Origin: Scedosporium boydii | Taxonomy: Eukaryota > Ascomycota > Sordariomycetes > Microascales > Microascaceae | Direction of reading: 5' to 3' | Length of the DNA stretch: 64,000 nucleotides | NCBI GenBank assembly: GCA_002221725.1 | Contig: NJFT01000211.1 | Span: forward strand, 1-64,000 | Shown: positions 34,515-46,784 of the stretch, one piece after another | Layout: every line of letters starts with the position of its first letter | Position numbering within the stretch: position 1 is the stretch's first letter | Made by a program: the position numbers and the translations under genes | The notes under the pieces: model-generated | Databases searched by the model: none | What the model was told of the DNA's origin: nothing | Seen by the model: the letters and a program-made list of their open reading frames with translations, nothing else

Positions 34515-35811
34515 CTAAGCTGTGGTGCCGCAGATTCGGAGGATGCCTTCGTACATGCCGAACATGATGGCAGCGCTGGGCACCGTCCGCATCAGGTGCG
34601 GAGTCATTCCGCCGTAGAGACCGGCGAGGCCTTCTTCTAACCAGACGCGGCGGAAGCACTGGATCAGGCCTGTGTATTTCGGTTGGCCGTTGGCCATCGG
34701 GGCTTGTCGTAGTCGTGTTCGGGCGACCTAAAAGGCAGAAAGATTAGCCAATCCATCAAGCATGTCGCAAAATATCCAGAAACAAGCCGAACAAAAACTC
34801 ACCTCATGAGGATAGGCCGCAACAGCAGCAATCAACTTCGCCCCACCAGCCGCAAACACCTTCCCCGTCCAATCCACTGCCTTATCCCACGCCGTCTTCT
34901 CCCTCCCACTCAACTCAATCAAGGCGTTCCTCCTCGCCAGATAGCTCTTCATCTGCTCGTACATGACCCACTGCATAGTCGACTCCGCAACGCCCAAATA
35001 ACTAGCGCTCATCCCCTTATACATGCTCCTAAACCCCTCATTCCTCAAAATCTGCCTCGTGCAATCCCAACTATTCCGATACTGCCTCTTCGTCACGCCA
35101 CCGCTCTGCTCCGCCACGTTCTTATCAAGCTGCAACCGCGTCTTGATCATCCAGATGGGGTTCGTCGCCGTAGACGTAACGATGCCAGCCAACACGCCCG
35201 CCGAAAGGTGCACCCACGCAGCCTCCTCGCCGCCGTTGGCGTATTGTGCTATTAACCGCTTGCCGTTGCCGTACGTGTAGAAGCTGATGCTGCGGGCGGG
35301 CACGACGCCGACGAGGTTGGGGCCGAGACCTTTGAAGAGCGCGCGGGGTCCCTCGATGCGGTAAACCGAGGCGAGGATCTGGATCGTTTCGCGGAGGTGG
35401 AGGGATGCGGAGCGGAAGAAGTTGAGGGAGCTGATTTGCGTGTGGGCGACGCGGGAGGCGCGGATTTGGGATTGGTAGAAGTCGGATTGGAGGCGGGTTT
35501 TGAGGACGTCGAGGGGGGCAGTAAGGGCTGCTGCCGTCATGCCACCGACACTTTTTGTGGGACATCTTGTTAGCCTTCGCTTCTTGGCCGCGAATATGGG
35601 AGACGCCCTAAGGGGGTTGAGATGTGCCTTACCCTCCGGCGACGAAGTGAGCCCAGGACTTGGCGAAAGGCGACGCCTCGGGCATGGAATTAGGTAGCAC
35701 ATCGCCCGTCTCACGCGATTGTACCATGGCGGCTCGCTCAGCGATGCGGGTATCATGGGGGCCCGCGGCACCCCGGAAGAGTTTTTCGGATGGTGGATGT
35801 GAATGCGCCAT
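34515..35811 (-). CDS. RIM2: Mitochondrial pyrimidine nucleotide carrier (RIM2)
   Basis: Mitochondrial inner-membrane carrier of the SLC25 family; yeast Rim2 exchanges pyrimidine nucleotides. Three exons: 35633-35811, 34803-35550 and 34515-34727, giving 379 aa. Three carrier repeats are visible by their PxD/ExxK/R signatures: APLDVLKTRLQSDF, NPIWMIKTRLQLDK and YPHEVARTRLRQAP. The last is split by the intron 34728-34802. Characteristic stretches are WAHFVAGGVGGMTAAALTAP, LFKGLGPNLVGVVPARSISF and ESTMQWVMYEQMKSYLA. The Trp in the second signature is typical of the Rim2/SLC25A33-36 branch. The polar N-terminus is not a strong presequence, as usual for carriers. Substrate follows from family. Confidence 0.92.
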
Positions 35812-36889
35812 GGTCGTATTTCGATTCGATTCTTTGTGGAGTAGGAAAAATAAATGGGTGAAAGACCAGGCGCGTTATTCAGACCGCGCTGGTTGCGATT
35901 GTTCAGGATCTCGGCGGTTGTCGAACGACGGTTTGGAGGGAAAGCAGAAAAAAAAAATTGTTGGAAGGCCTGCCAGGTTGCGATTGCCTCACACGCAGTA
36001 GATCATCCCGTTGCAGCACATCTAGGACGAGAAGAGGAAATCAATTATTAACCGGTGAAATAAAAGAATGAATAAATTAAGATGAAGTTTGCAATAGTAG
36101 AAAGATTCCCCCAAGGGCCAAGGAGATCAACTTAGACGAAAAGGAAAAAAAAAAAAAAAAGGTTCTGGTGACATCGAATCATGGACTAAGTTTAAAAGGG
36201 CAGTTCCAGTTGCAGTTTCTGGTCGGATTTGCCCCGGGGAAATTTTCAGTACGAAGTCCTGAGTACAAATAACTTGTACCGTGTTAGTAATGGAGAAAAT
36301 AATCTTGATCCCTGCGAATTAATGAAGTCACGTCACTCCAGACGCGCATCTTCACTCAACTTGTTCCCGACGTGTTGGGCGGGATCAACCGACGATGGCC
36401 GCACAGACCATCCCTGATGTGTCAGCGGTTTTATCGAAGTATGCAAATACTGGAATGCACTGTAACCCGCACTCATCTCAACTTCCTCTCATGGATGGAC
36501 TAAAGACGCCGCATCTCAGCTCTGTCTTACTTCCACCTTCCCTTGATCATTCTCACTTTATATTAACAGAAACCTCCTGTAGTCCTTGTGTCCAATCTAT
36601 TCGTTTTTGTTTCTACTTCTTCCTTGTGCCTCTCAGGGATCTATCTAAACAATTGTTGCATAATAAACGAAGATAAAAGGTGCCCTCTTCCCAGCTCAGT
36701 CCTGAGTGTTCAGGTCGTAGCAACATCCGACTCTGACTATCAAATTGATCCTCCTGTTTCCCTTTCGCTCCCAAGAATGCAGTACCTCGGTAAACGTGTT
36801 CTATATCAAACCCTCATCATAATACCATAACGCCCTCAGCATGCCTCAATTCCACCAGCAGAACCTAAGATGGATATGCTCTACTGTCA
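35812..36889. other. Spacer, RIM2 promoter side
   Basis: Holds the RIM2 promoter and the 3' region of the Zn2Cys6 gene. A run of 18 A lies near 36145-36162. No gene is supported. Confidence 0.5.
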
Positions 36890-39622
36890 TCACGGGTGCA
36901 CTCCATGAGCAGCAGCCACGGGACTAGGTAACGGCAACACCCCAAGTTGCACCTCCTTCATCTCCATCTCCTTGACCGGCGTACTCAAAAAGTTCGGATC
37001 CCGCGGTAATCCCGTTGGCAGCATCTTCCGCGGAGGGCTCGTTTGCGTCGTGATGGAATCGATATCCATTCGCGACGAGGGTGTCTCCTCCCTATTCCCG
37101 GACCCCGAGGTCTTTCTACCGTGGTGCTGAGGTGGGTGATGAGATTGGGTAGCCCCGGCGTCTTCGCCTTCGATCAGGGCTCTGTGGGGAGGGCCTTGGT
37201 CGTCGACGACAAGCCTGCTGACTAGGTCCTGACGTAAAACAGGTTGACTTGTCGGAGGGGGCGGTTGTGGTTGCGGTTGCTGTTGCTGTTGAATGCTCGG
37301 TAGCTTATTTTCATTTCTCTCGTTCCCCCTCATCATCACACTAACGCCGACACCTCCTCCCCCTGCGCTAGGACCAACGTTCGTAGCCATCCCACCAACA
37401 CCTTGACCCGAGCCCTCGGCAGCCTTCTTCGCCGCCCGCCTCCTCATCTCCCTCCTCAATTTCAACTCAGCAATCTCCTCCTCCGTCGCCGTTTTCCACG
37501 TACACTTAGCATGTTTCTTAGTACACCCCTGACAAGCCGTCAAATGCTTGACACAGTCCGCTCGAAGCCGTCTGCACCGATCGCAAGGCGGCGTGATCTC
37601 GTCTCCCTTCCCCAGCGTCTCGATCATGCTCGTGATCAGCGGTCGATGTAAAGCCTCAGCGTCTTCGGCCGCTGAGTCTCTCCGTGGCGTTGCCGGCGGT
37701 GGTTGTTGCGTGGGGAGACGTCCGCTGGGAGCGATGGGCGCGAATCTCGCCGTTGGGCTAATCGCCATAGGATGATACGGCTGTCCGATCGGTGGCCCCG
37801 GGTTCGGGTTTCCGGGCCCTCCTGTCGCTACCGCCGATACGGCAATGTGGTTCGGCCCCGGCGCCGTTTGGATCCCGTACATCGGTCGCGCGAACGTGTT
37901 GGGCGAAGGTGAAGGCGAGTTGAACTGCTGAATGAGTTCCGCGTGGAGATCGCACACGTCCCCGCCGATGCCAGCTCTGGACCCGCGCACACTATTCTTC
38001 CGCTTCCGATTATTCACCGCCTGAAACCCACCTGCCGCGGCCGCGGACGCCTGCTGCTGCTGCTGTTGTTGCTGTCCCCTCTGCGCCAGGATACTCGATC
38101 TCCTCCCCCCAAGCGCATAAACAAGCTGCTTCGCCCTCCTCGCCACCTCCTCCGCCGTCCGAACCAGGGCTTCAAGCCTCGCCTCCACGATATCCACCGT
38201 CGCCAACTCCGCCGCCTCATCCTCCTCCAAAGGCGCCGTGGGTATCATGCCGTCGAGAGCCCCTGTGCCGATGAGCCGCCAGTCGTCCTCCATGACCTCG
38301 ACCTGCATCCCTTTGAGGTGGAACTGGCACACGCGTCCGCCGCCGGGTAACATCGCCGTCGTGAACCCACCGGGGCTGGACCGCGCATAGTGGATGATGT
38401 CGGACCACCGGACGGGGTGGAGCGTCTGCGGTGTCTGCGGTGGGGATGTGAGGATGGGGCCTTCGAAGGCGCTTTCGACGGCTTTCATGAGCCGGGGGCC
38501 GGTGAGTTTGGCCCCGAGGTTGAAGGCAAGACTTTCTTGTCGGGCTAGGACTCCTAGGTAATTGGAAAAAGAGTAACTGTGGTTAGTGAAAACCGCCTTT
38601 CCGATGAGTGAGTCGAGCGAGTTTCGTTCCTGGCCGGGATGTGAGACTTACCCTCATAGTCTGATAAGAGCTTCAAGAGATGCCCGAATATGTCCCCTTC
38701 GCCTTGCACCAACCTTAACTTTTCGTAGCTCGCCCGCGAGAAATAATTGATCGGCGTGGATACCAGCGTGCCTACTCACAGTTAGACAATGATTGCCTAC
38801 TCTCTATCATTATACAAAAGGAAGCTGTTGCTGTTGATTGTGTCGGGGGCGATGCCAAGACTCAGCGAGTCGAAACCAAGGACTATGGCCGGCAAACAGA
38901 CCCGGAAAAAAAAAAAACGAAAAGAAAGGGAAAATGAAAGGAGAAAAGAGATATGATTTTACCAGAGACTGGGCTACCCATTGTCATTCTAGCTCAAACA
39001 ACAATGAGTACTTTTCTCTAGTACTTTCTTCTTCCTGGTTTCTTGTCAAATCTCATCTGGGATAAGACAAAAGGTACGGAACAGGGGTTGACTGTCCGGG
39101 TTCCACAATGAAAGAGAGACACGAGAGACACGATCGGTCAGGAGGAATTCTTCAGGAAACAAGGTGGGGGAAAGATAAAAGGTATGTATGGACGAAAAGG
39201 CCAAGTCACCGAGGGAGAAGGGGAAAGGGAAACAAGCCTTTGTAAATGAAACCCAGCATGTAAGGAAGAAAAGAACGGCATGGTAAGAAGCGGTGTTGGA
39301 GCTCGCTCTTCTTTTTCCAAAACGGAGGATGCCAAGCTGCCTAACACTGCCCAAAGAAGTAGGAGATGTATCGCAAAGGTAGGAAAGAGTAAATAGTATT
39401 AGGAGAGAAAAAGAAGAAGGAAAAGCACAGCATACCTGGATGTGGAGGATGTGACGACGCCATCTGCGGGAGAGTGTTGAGACGGATCGGCTTTCCCCCA
39501 CAGACACCACCAATGCCGCCGGCACCGGCGCTAGTACTACCGCCGCCGCTTCCTCCTCCAGTATCCCCAACGTCGATCTTCTTCCGCTTGTGCGGCTCCT
39601 GCTCTGTGGTTATGTGTGCCAT
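36890..39622 (-). CDS. Zn2Cys6 domain regulatory protein
   Basis: Three exons: 39436-39622, 38652-38771 and 36890-38553, giving 656 aa. The fungal binuclear zinc cluster lies unusually far inside, at about residues 426-453. It reads CDRCRRLRADC then VKHLTACQGCTKKHAKC, exact CX2CX6CX6CX2CX6C spacing, followed by a Lys/Arg-rich helix. The N-terminal region starts MAHITTEQEPHKRKKID, a nuclear-localisation-like KRKK. It then has a compact conserved-looking block (SRASYEKLRLVQGEGDIFGH, LLKLLSDYEGVLARQESLAF) and WSDIIHYARSSPGGF. A Gln run, a basic NNRKRKN stretch and long Pro/Gly/Gln-rich linkers follow. The first intron is 664 nt, far longer than any other here. Probably nuclear; target genes unknown. 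Confidence 0.85.
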
Positions 39623-42600
39623 TGGATGAGACCCTCCCGGAGGCGGGACGAAAGGGGGAGGGGGGTTAAAAAGGATATCCGAGATTTGTGGGAAGGGAGC
39701 TGAAAGGAGGGGAAATGATACCCGAGAGAGTACGAAGATCTTCGGAAATAGGAATGGGAGGTTGTATCAGGAAAAGAAAAGGGATGGGGGGGCTCGAAGT
39801 TGAACGAGACTCGAAGAGATAGGAACAATGGAGGGGATGTGTGAGAAGAAAGAAAAAGAAACTTGTCGAGTTACTCTTCTGGCTGGCTGGGAACAGCCTG
39901 ACGGGTTTTTGGAAAAGACCGAGAACGCGAGAAGGAGAGAGAGAGAGATAGGGAGAGACAACGGAGGGGAACGGAGAGGACGGGATGGCGGGAATGAAAG
40001 GATCGTCTTTGCGTCCTCCGGTTTAGCAAGACCGATGAAAAGAGGGAGAGTGGGAGAAAAGGTTTGTGTTCTTTTGCTTTCCTGGGAAACTTGAAAAGAA
40101 TAAGAGGGTGACCTAAAGATGGTGACCCTCAACCAACCCAGTCCCTAGGGGTGTTTTCACGAAGCTGTACGTCCTAGTGAAAAAAAAAAGACAGGTATCC
40201 CCAATGGGGAGGGAGGAAGCGCCGCGGAAGGAAAGCTACGGATGTGTGTTTACGAGCCCAAACCCCCGAGAAACAAATGTTCGAGAAGATATTGAAAAAG
40301 GAAAACGAGAGGGAGCAGAGATTCCGAAAGATAGAGAATAGGGGGCAAGAGGAAGTATGGCTCGAAGTGTGGGAAGGACAGAGAAGTATGGGGGTGAGAG
40401 GGTGGGCTGCGGTGGAAGAGGAGCATGGAAGCTATTCGATCCAGCGCCGGCGGAGGGTTACTGTAAGTCGAGGTCTAGTAACACATAGATCCCTTCCGGT
40501 CTCCCTAGAACGAAGTGATCCAGAAGAACGCGCCACGGTTGAGCTTGCCTAGTCCGCCTGCCTCTCTACTTGACGTCTCGTTGCTCCGCCGTGTTCCTTC
40601 TGGCCCATCTTTCCATCTCTACTTTGCTACTCCCTACCACTCTCCTACAACAGGCCGAGTTCACCGCGCCTCAAACGTCCCATGGGCAATCAAGCCCACG
40701 AGTTTGCCTGCTGGCCACTGACAACTGTGGAGCGTGACCGGATATTATGATGGGATATTGTTCAGAGTAGGTAGACGGAGAGGCAAGCGAGTTGGGCGGA
40801 AAAAGCAACGAAAAGGGGTGAAGCTAGCTGGACAAAAGCCGAAGGAAACAGAAAATAAAAGGAAATATGAGAGATGAGGTGTAAAATATTACCGCCCGGG
40901 AAAATAATCAAAAGCACATCAGAAAAAGGAAAGAAACGAAGGACACACGCCCCCACCATCGCCGGGGAAAGAAAAGGCCAGAAAGAGAGATGAATGTCGC
41001 GAATTTAGGACTGACGGCGCCGGAGGGGATGGCGTCTAATGATCCATTGACGCCTCCTAGCTTCTCTTTACCCCTGGCTGGCAAGCTATTGCCTGCCCTC
41101 CTTCGTACTACCGATTTTGATTTTCACTCTACGCACTATGTGATTCTTCGACTCGATCGGTGCTGGGTGTTCTGGCCAGGGCGAGATCGAGGATTTCTGT
41201 CCTCCTCCGGTGCTAGGTAAATTTCCCCGAGGTCGGGAATACTTGGTGACGTCCTGGTGCACACTTATAAATCCTGCCCACCATATTGAGCAAGCCGCCC
41301 TTGGCTGGCCTACGGTTAGATGAATAGCAGACAAGAAAGAGAGAGAGTGCTTGTGTGTGAGAGAGAGAGAGAGAGATGGGATAGATACGTACTTTTTTTA
41401 GCCCCCAATAAAAGCCTCATCGCCGCACATCTCCCGCTGCTGCCGTTCTCTTCCCCAGATTGGCCGGCACCAGCCTGGCTGTCCAAATGAGAGGGCGTTC
41501 ACGCCATTCTCCTCCGGAGGGACTGACCACCTGTCGCCGGAGACCCTATTTCTTATTTGTTTTGGAGGTAAGATCGGTGTGGGACCTTGAGATCACCATT
41601 AATCTCCTCTAGAGCTATTAACTCTCTGTTAAAAACCTCATTTATAATTTCCTACCATTTTGGCCGTTGTCTCTCGCTTCCCGCGATTTTCCCTCTGCTT
41701 AAAGTTCTTAGTGTGTTTCTTTTTCGGCTAGATCCCGGTATAAGTGATTTTTGGTGTCTGCGTGTTTGACCCTTTTCGCTTGTCTCACTTTTTTTCTGTT
41801 GTTTGCACTAGGGCATCTGCCGGTATTGGAGGTCGATCGGACGCGGGTAGCGTAATTTTGTCTCAATCCTTCCCACCGGGACTACCCATCTGAATCCCTG
41901 GGATTTCCTCGTAAACAATTAAGATGGACCGCGGCCAGGCCCTGAGCTAAGCCTAGAGCTAAGCCTAAGGTAATAGCCGGTGTGGGAAATAAGAAAAAAA
42001 AGGAAAGCAAAAAGGTACACGGTGATGAAGTTGTACGCATAACAGCAGAATGTGTGGCTGAGAAAACAAATGGTGTACATGGAGCAAACAGAATCTGATG
42101 GCATTAGTCTAGTTCGATCGATATCTGAGCTTGCCTGGTCCAGAACACAGCTGTAGTACCCAGCTCACCTGGGTCAATGGTCATATGCCCTCTCGCCTTA
42201 TTCGATGCTGTTCCGCCGCCACACCACCTCAGTGTCTAAGAACCACCCTTCGAGCTTATATCTCTCACGTCCATCGTCGTCCTCTCATTCCCCCTCTCTC
42301 TCACTTCTTGTGTAGTGCAAAACCTGGAAGAAAAACATTCCTCCATCGTCAGGTAGCCGGGCGGCGGTCGCCTTCGGGTAACCGCATCTGTCCGACAGTC
42401 ACCTGCTTGGGAACTCTATCCTTTTCCAGCTGCCTTCCATCCTTCGCTTCTCGCTGTGTTTCACACTCACACTCTCGGTATCATGTTCCGTAACAGGGTA
42501 GCGTGACTAGAATATGCCAACCTCCGCTAGGAAACTCCCTATCCTCCCCCACCCACACATTTGATTCACCCACCCTCCAAAGGGCCGCGACCACCCACAA

Positions 42601-45071
42601 CTTGCAAAGGTCTGCAAGTGTCGTGCAATGAGTCAAGCAAAAGGGAGACCCGCTGCCTGGCGGCGGGGGCTAGTAGTACCGCCGACATGTATGACAAGAG
42701 ATCTTTTCACTTTTTTAGCGAGACAGGCAGCACAGCGGACACACCATCGTCCTCTAGTCGAACCACGGAGCCTGCACTTCTTGGCCGGCCAAAAGGCACA
42801 TGCCTAGAGCAAGCAAATGCCGGCCGGTGTGCACGATGAAGCTTAAAAGAAAATCTCCGTGAGGCCCTTGCGTCAGAGGAGACAGGCTCATAGCCAACAA
42901 ACAAATCCAGAGAGCTCCACAATTGTCCAACGATGCATTGCCTCGTTCACCTCCCCTTTTGGGAGAAAGGAGCAGCATGAGCGGACTGGAGCCTTGGCCA
43001 CGTCGCTGCCCCTAGTGCGTGTCCTCGCTCCCTACCGTACGGTGCTGGCAAAGGCGCGTGAGGTTTGTCTCTTGGGGTTGCGTATGTCGGTGTCGGTGTC
43101 AGTGTCGGTGAGGCCTGCCAAGTCTTCTGCAGAGAGGAAACCCCCGTGCACCTGACCTGCCTCCCCTGCGAGAAACGTATGTCTCTGGGAGAGGGGGGCC
43201 GAAGAAACGAAGGTTCCTAAGCTTGACCGCTGGTATTTGACCGAAATTTGGACGTAGTCAGTGTTGTCTCGTGGAACAGGTCACAAAAATTCCTGTTGAA
43301 TATCACACGTACCCTCGAATGATTGATACATTGGCGTGATGAGAGTGTCTCAACACCCACCTTGTGAGTTGCGAGTCCCGAGGCGGGCTGGCAAAAAGGC
43401 AAAAATGAGAGTACGCTAGTATGCCGCCTTCGCCTTAAGTGTAGATTCAGATTCACCTTGCCTCACGCCGTTAGCATCGTTCGAGAGAGTCCCGTCCCCT
43501 TCCCCTGAGAACGGAGGTTACCGCTCGGTGGGAATGGGGGCCAAGGGAGGACTCCTTCACCCTCTGTCCCTGGGCACGCGTTCGCAACCTCGCGCTCTCG
43601 CCCCTCTGGAGCTAGCGTAGACTGGATGGAAATTTGGGCTTTTCCCGCCCTTCGTTATCCGCTCGCCAAATGGTTAGTTAGACATCGGAGTCAGTTGAGG
43701 GTATCCACCAACTCGCACATTACGCAGACACCACCCACCTCTTTCACCCTCACCCTCCTCTTCCATCAACGTCCACGCCTCTTGGCTGGCACACACACAC
43801 ACACACAATGCTCCCACACAGGGTACAGGATCCTCACCACACCCCCACTCCGGGAGAAGTGATCCGGCGAAGCCAACCACTCTTCTTTCACGCCTCTCCC
43901 ACCGACACCGCCGATTTCCTCTCCTTCTGAATCCGGAACTTTTTCCAACGGCGCACTGCATGTGCGAGTGTTGGGGGAGGTGGGAGAGGTGCGGTGAGGT
44001 GTCAAGTGCTCCAAGACTCAGAAAAAGTCGGTCCGCATGCCCATGCATTGTTTTCCCAAAACTCGTCGCCACTGTTATGCCCTTGGGCAGAGGGAGAGGA
44101 GAATGTAGCTTCCCCCCCTTTTCGTTACATCTTTCGGCGACTGCTGTCGATAACCATCCCACTCCTTTTTTGCCCTCTGGCGTACGCACAGAATATCAGC
44201 AAGTTGCCGATAGGGGGTAGGTCTCAAGCGTAACCCTGAAGCATGGCATTGCAGCAGCCATCCGGATGATAACAAAATTATCACCCGTCTTGGCTGGTTT
44301 CTTGAGGCTTAAATCGAAGAACACTCTTTACCTCCTCTGTGAGCAGATGGGAAGAGCGAGTGGAGATGGCAATTGCGATGTTGCTCTGCATGCATCTGCG
44401 GAACGACGTAGGCTCAGAAAGCCAAACAAATAGAGAGAGAAAAAAAATCTCTGTGAAACGGACTCTTAGCTGATGGGTGATATGCCGTGAAGTGGCACAG
44501 AGCCACTTGGCTGCGCACCACGAACAGGTCACTCAGTGATGTGACGTCCCGAAAAGGAAGGGCAAAAGAGGATGCTTTGATGCTGAGAAGCTTCAATGTC
44601 ACTTCGAAGCTCCAAGCTCCCGTCGAGATCGAAGTACCTTTGTACCTTCCCCAAGCCCCACCAAAATAGGTTGGACAGGGCGGCAGAATTTCCTTCACCG
44701 CCCTCGAAACCCAGTCTCCGCCCCACGACACCACAGCATGAACAACCCGCGACTTCAACCTCATCAATTGTTACAGCACAGCAGCTCGAGTTTCTTATTT
44801 CCCAGCGCACGAAGTCCACGCGAGTAGCCTCTTTTGTACAGAAAAAGGCGCGGATAATAACTTGCCGACCTTCTTTCCCGGCCTCATTGACGAAAGAGGG
44901 CACAAAAATCAACCCGACGAACAAACGAACGATCTTTGGATACTTCTGTTTGCACGAGGAGGGGGAGCTTTCGCCAGCAACGGAGGCTTTGGCATTTCTG
45001 AGTCGGCGACGAGGGAATACAGTTACAGCAGAGGGAAAATAAGGAAGAAATCCTATAAATCACAACGAGCA
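39623..45071. other. 5.4-kb gene-poor block
   Basis: No gene is supported on either strand. The left part (39.6-40.1 kb) is C/T-rich in the direction of the Zn2Cys6 gene and fits its promoter and 5' leader. Simple repeats include (GA)9 at 41359-41376 and (CA)9 at 43790-43807. GTCGGT repeats lie around 43090-43111. The final 300 bp are the LSM7 leader. Confidence 0.5.
43790..43807. repeat. CA microsatellite
   Basis: Nine uninterrupted CA dinucleotides. Confidence 0.95.
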
Positions 45072-45676
45072 ATGGCCGACAGAGGCTCGCATCGAGGTGG
45101 ACGGGGCGGCTATCAGCATCGTGGAGGCCGTGGGGGAGGTCGGGGCGGGGCGGCGTATTCGGGTGGTGCTGGCGGGGACCACAAGGACAGGGAGAAGCCG
45201 AAGAAGGAGAACATCCTCGACCTAAACAAGTACATGGACAAAAGGATAACAGTAAAGTTTAACGGTGGTCGCGAGGGTAAGCTGAGTCTGCGAGCCGACA
45301 ATCCAGCTATTGTGGTGAAGGTTCATTTCTCCTGTCTCCGGGATTGCTGCTAACACATTAGACAGTCACTGGCTCTCTCAAAGGCTTTGATGCGCTCATG
45401 AACCTGGTGCTGGATGAGGTGGAAGAGGTAGTTCGAGGCAAGTACTCCCTTCAGCGTCTCTCGGCCCTCTACTTTCTCATTATCCAACCCACCACTGTCA
45501 TTTCCTCCTAGCCCCATGATGGAAACATACTAACCGCCTCACTAGACGAAGAAGGCAATGAATCTACGCGGTCCCTCGGACTGGTTGTTGCCCGTGGGAC
45601 TCTCCTCGTCCTCATCAGCCCAGTAGATGGTAGCGAGGTCATCGCCAACCCCTTCGTTAATGAGGACTCTGACTAA
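45072..45676 (+). CDS. LSM7: U6 snRNA-associated Sm-like protein LSm7
   Basis: Subunit of the LSm2-8 ring on U6 snRNA and the LSm1-7 ring in mRNA decay. Exons 45072-45276, 45366-45437 and 45546-45676 encode 135 aa. An Arg/Gly-rich N-terminus (RGGRGGYQHRGGRGGGRGG) precedes ENILDLNKYMDKRITVKFNG. The Sm1 motif continues across intron 1 as GGREVTGSLKGFDALMNLVL. The Sm2 motif is LGLVVARGTLLVLISPVDG. Intron 2 (45438-45545) begins GCAAGT, a GC donor, and ends ACTAG after a CTAAC branch site. Only this junction (G|AC) restores the family sequence VVRDEEGNESTRSLG. The RGG extension is longer than in yeast Lsm7. Confidence 0.93.
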
Positions 45677-46784
45677 GAGGATGGGAGCATAGAAACTCAG
45701 TTTTACTCATACTATTATGTGGGTAGGAATACTTTACCCCATCCGAATCTAGCCTGCGCATTCGTACCTTAACAGAGGTTGCCCGCTGCCATTCCCACTC
45801 GGAATTAATCTCCAAAGAAGGGGCAGTGAGGACAGGACTATCTATGGCTTGGTGTTGCGGATAGGCCGGATACCATTGCGCGTTTCATTTTAAGAGAAAG
45901 CAGGGCCAGAAAGCAGGAGGAACGAGTGGCGGTCGAATAGGTTCCATGCCATAGAATGGATCGGAACAAATGAGCGTTGAGCTCGATATGAAGCAAAAGA
46001 AAACAAACAATTCAAAAATACAGACACGAATGCCGGAATGGCGTTACACGAAATCTCCTACTGGCCTCACAGCGAACATCGCCCTCAACACAACACAGCT
46101 GCCTGGTTTGGTTGGGTCGGCCAACTCGGGCGGGTTCCCGGTAACCTTGCATCTCGTCATCCTGTGACACTGTCTCAAATGCACGCCGCCGCCACACATG
46201 GGGTCGATGCAGAGCCGCCTCGTAGTCTCTTGAATTAGTTTGTGTTTGTCAGTTTGCCAGAGAGTGACCGGGCGATGGTATTTGTAGGACATCGCAAATC
46301 GACCTGCTTGCCTCAACAAAACCACTTGATGTTTATGAATGGTCAAGAGATCTCTTCATAGGAGCCAGTTGGTTCCAGGTGATATCACGTGACTAACACC
46401 TGAACCAGCTAGTTAGCTGTCAATGTAGTTCAATTATTGTTAGTGCTCGCTGGGTGCCCCAGTAACCCCACCATTGCTAATCGACGCTCTGGGTTAAACC
46501 ACGAACCATCGAGAAGGAGCTCATTACCATTTTCGCCTCCCATCGTCGACCAGAGTCTTGCGTAGACTGTTGTTGCCTTGGTATTTTTGCCTCACAAAGC
46601 TTGACCCCTGCACCGTTTGGCTTCTGTCAGCTTCATCTACTTTCACTTCACCTTAATTATTTCTCCATCTGCGAATTCTACTCCGGTTTCTGCAACTGGC
46701 TCCTCTCTCCCTGTCTTCACCCCGCCTTCTCAACGCTTCCTTCGAGTTCCTTGATTACAGCTACCATTGGACCTGACTGCGAAC
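45677..46784. other. Spacer between LSM7 and UBP6
   Basis: Contains the LSM7 3' end and the UBP6 promoter; both genes run in the plus direction. No other gene is supported. Confidence 0.5.
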
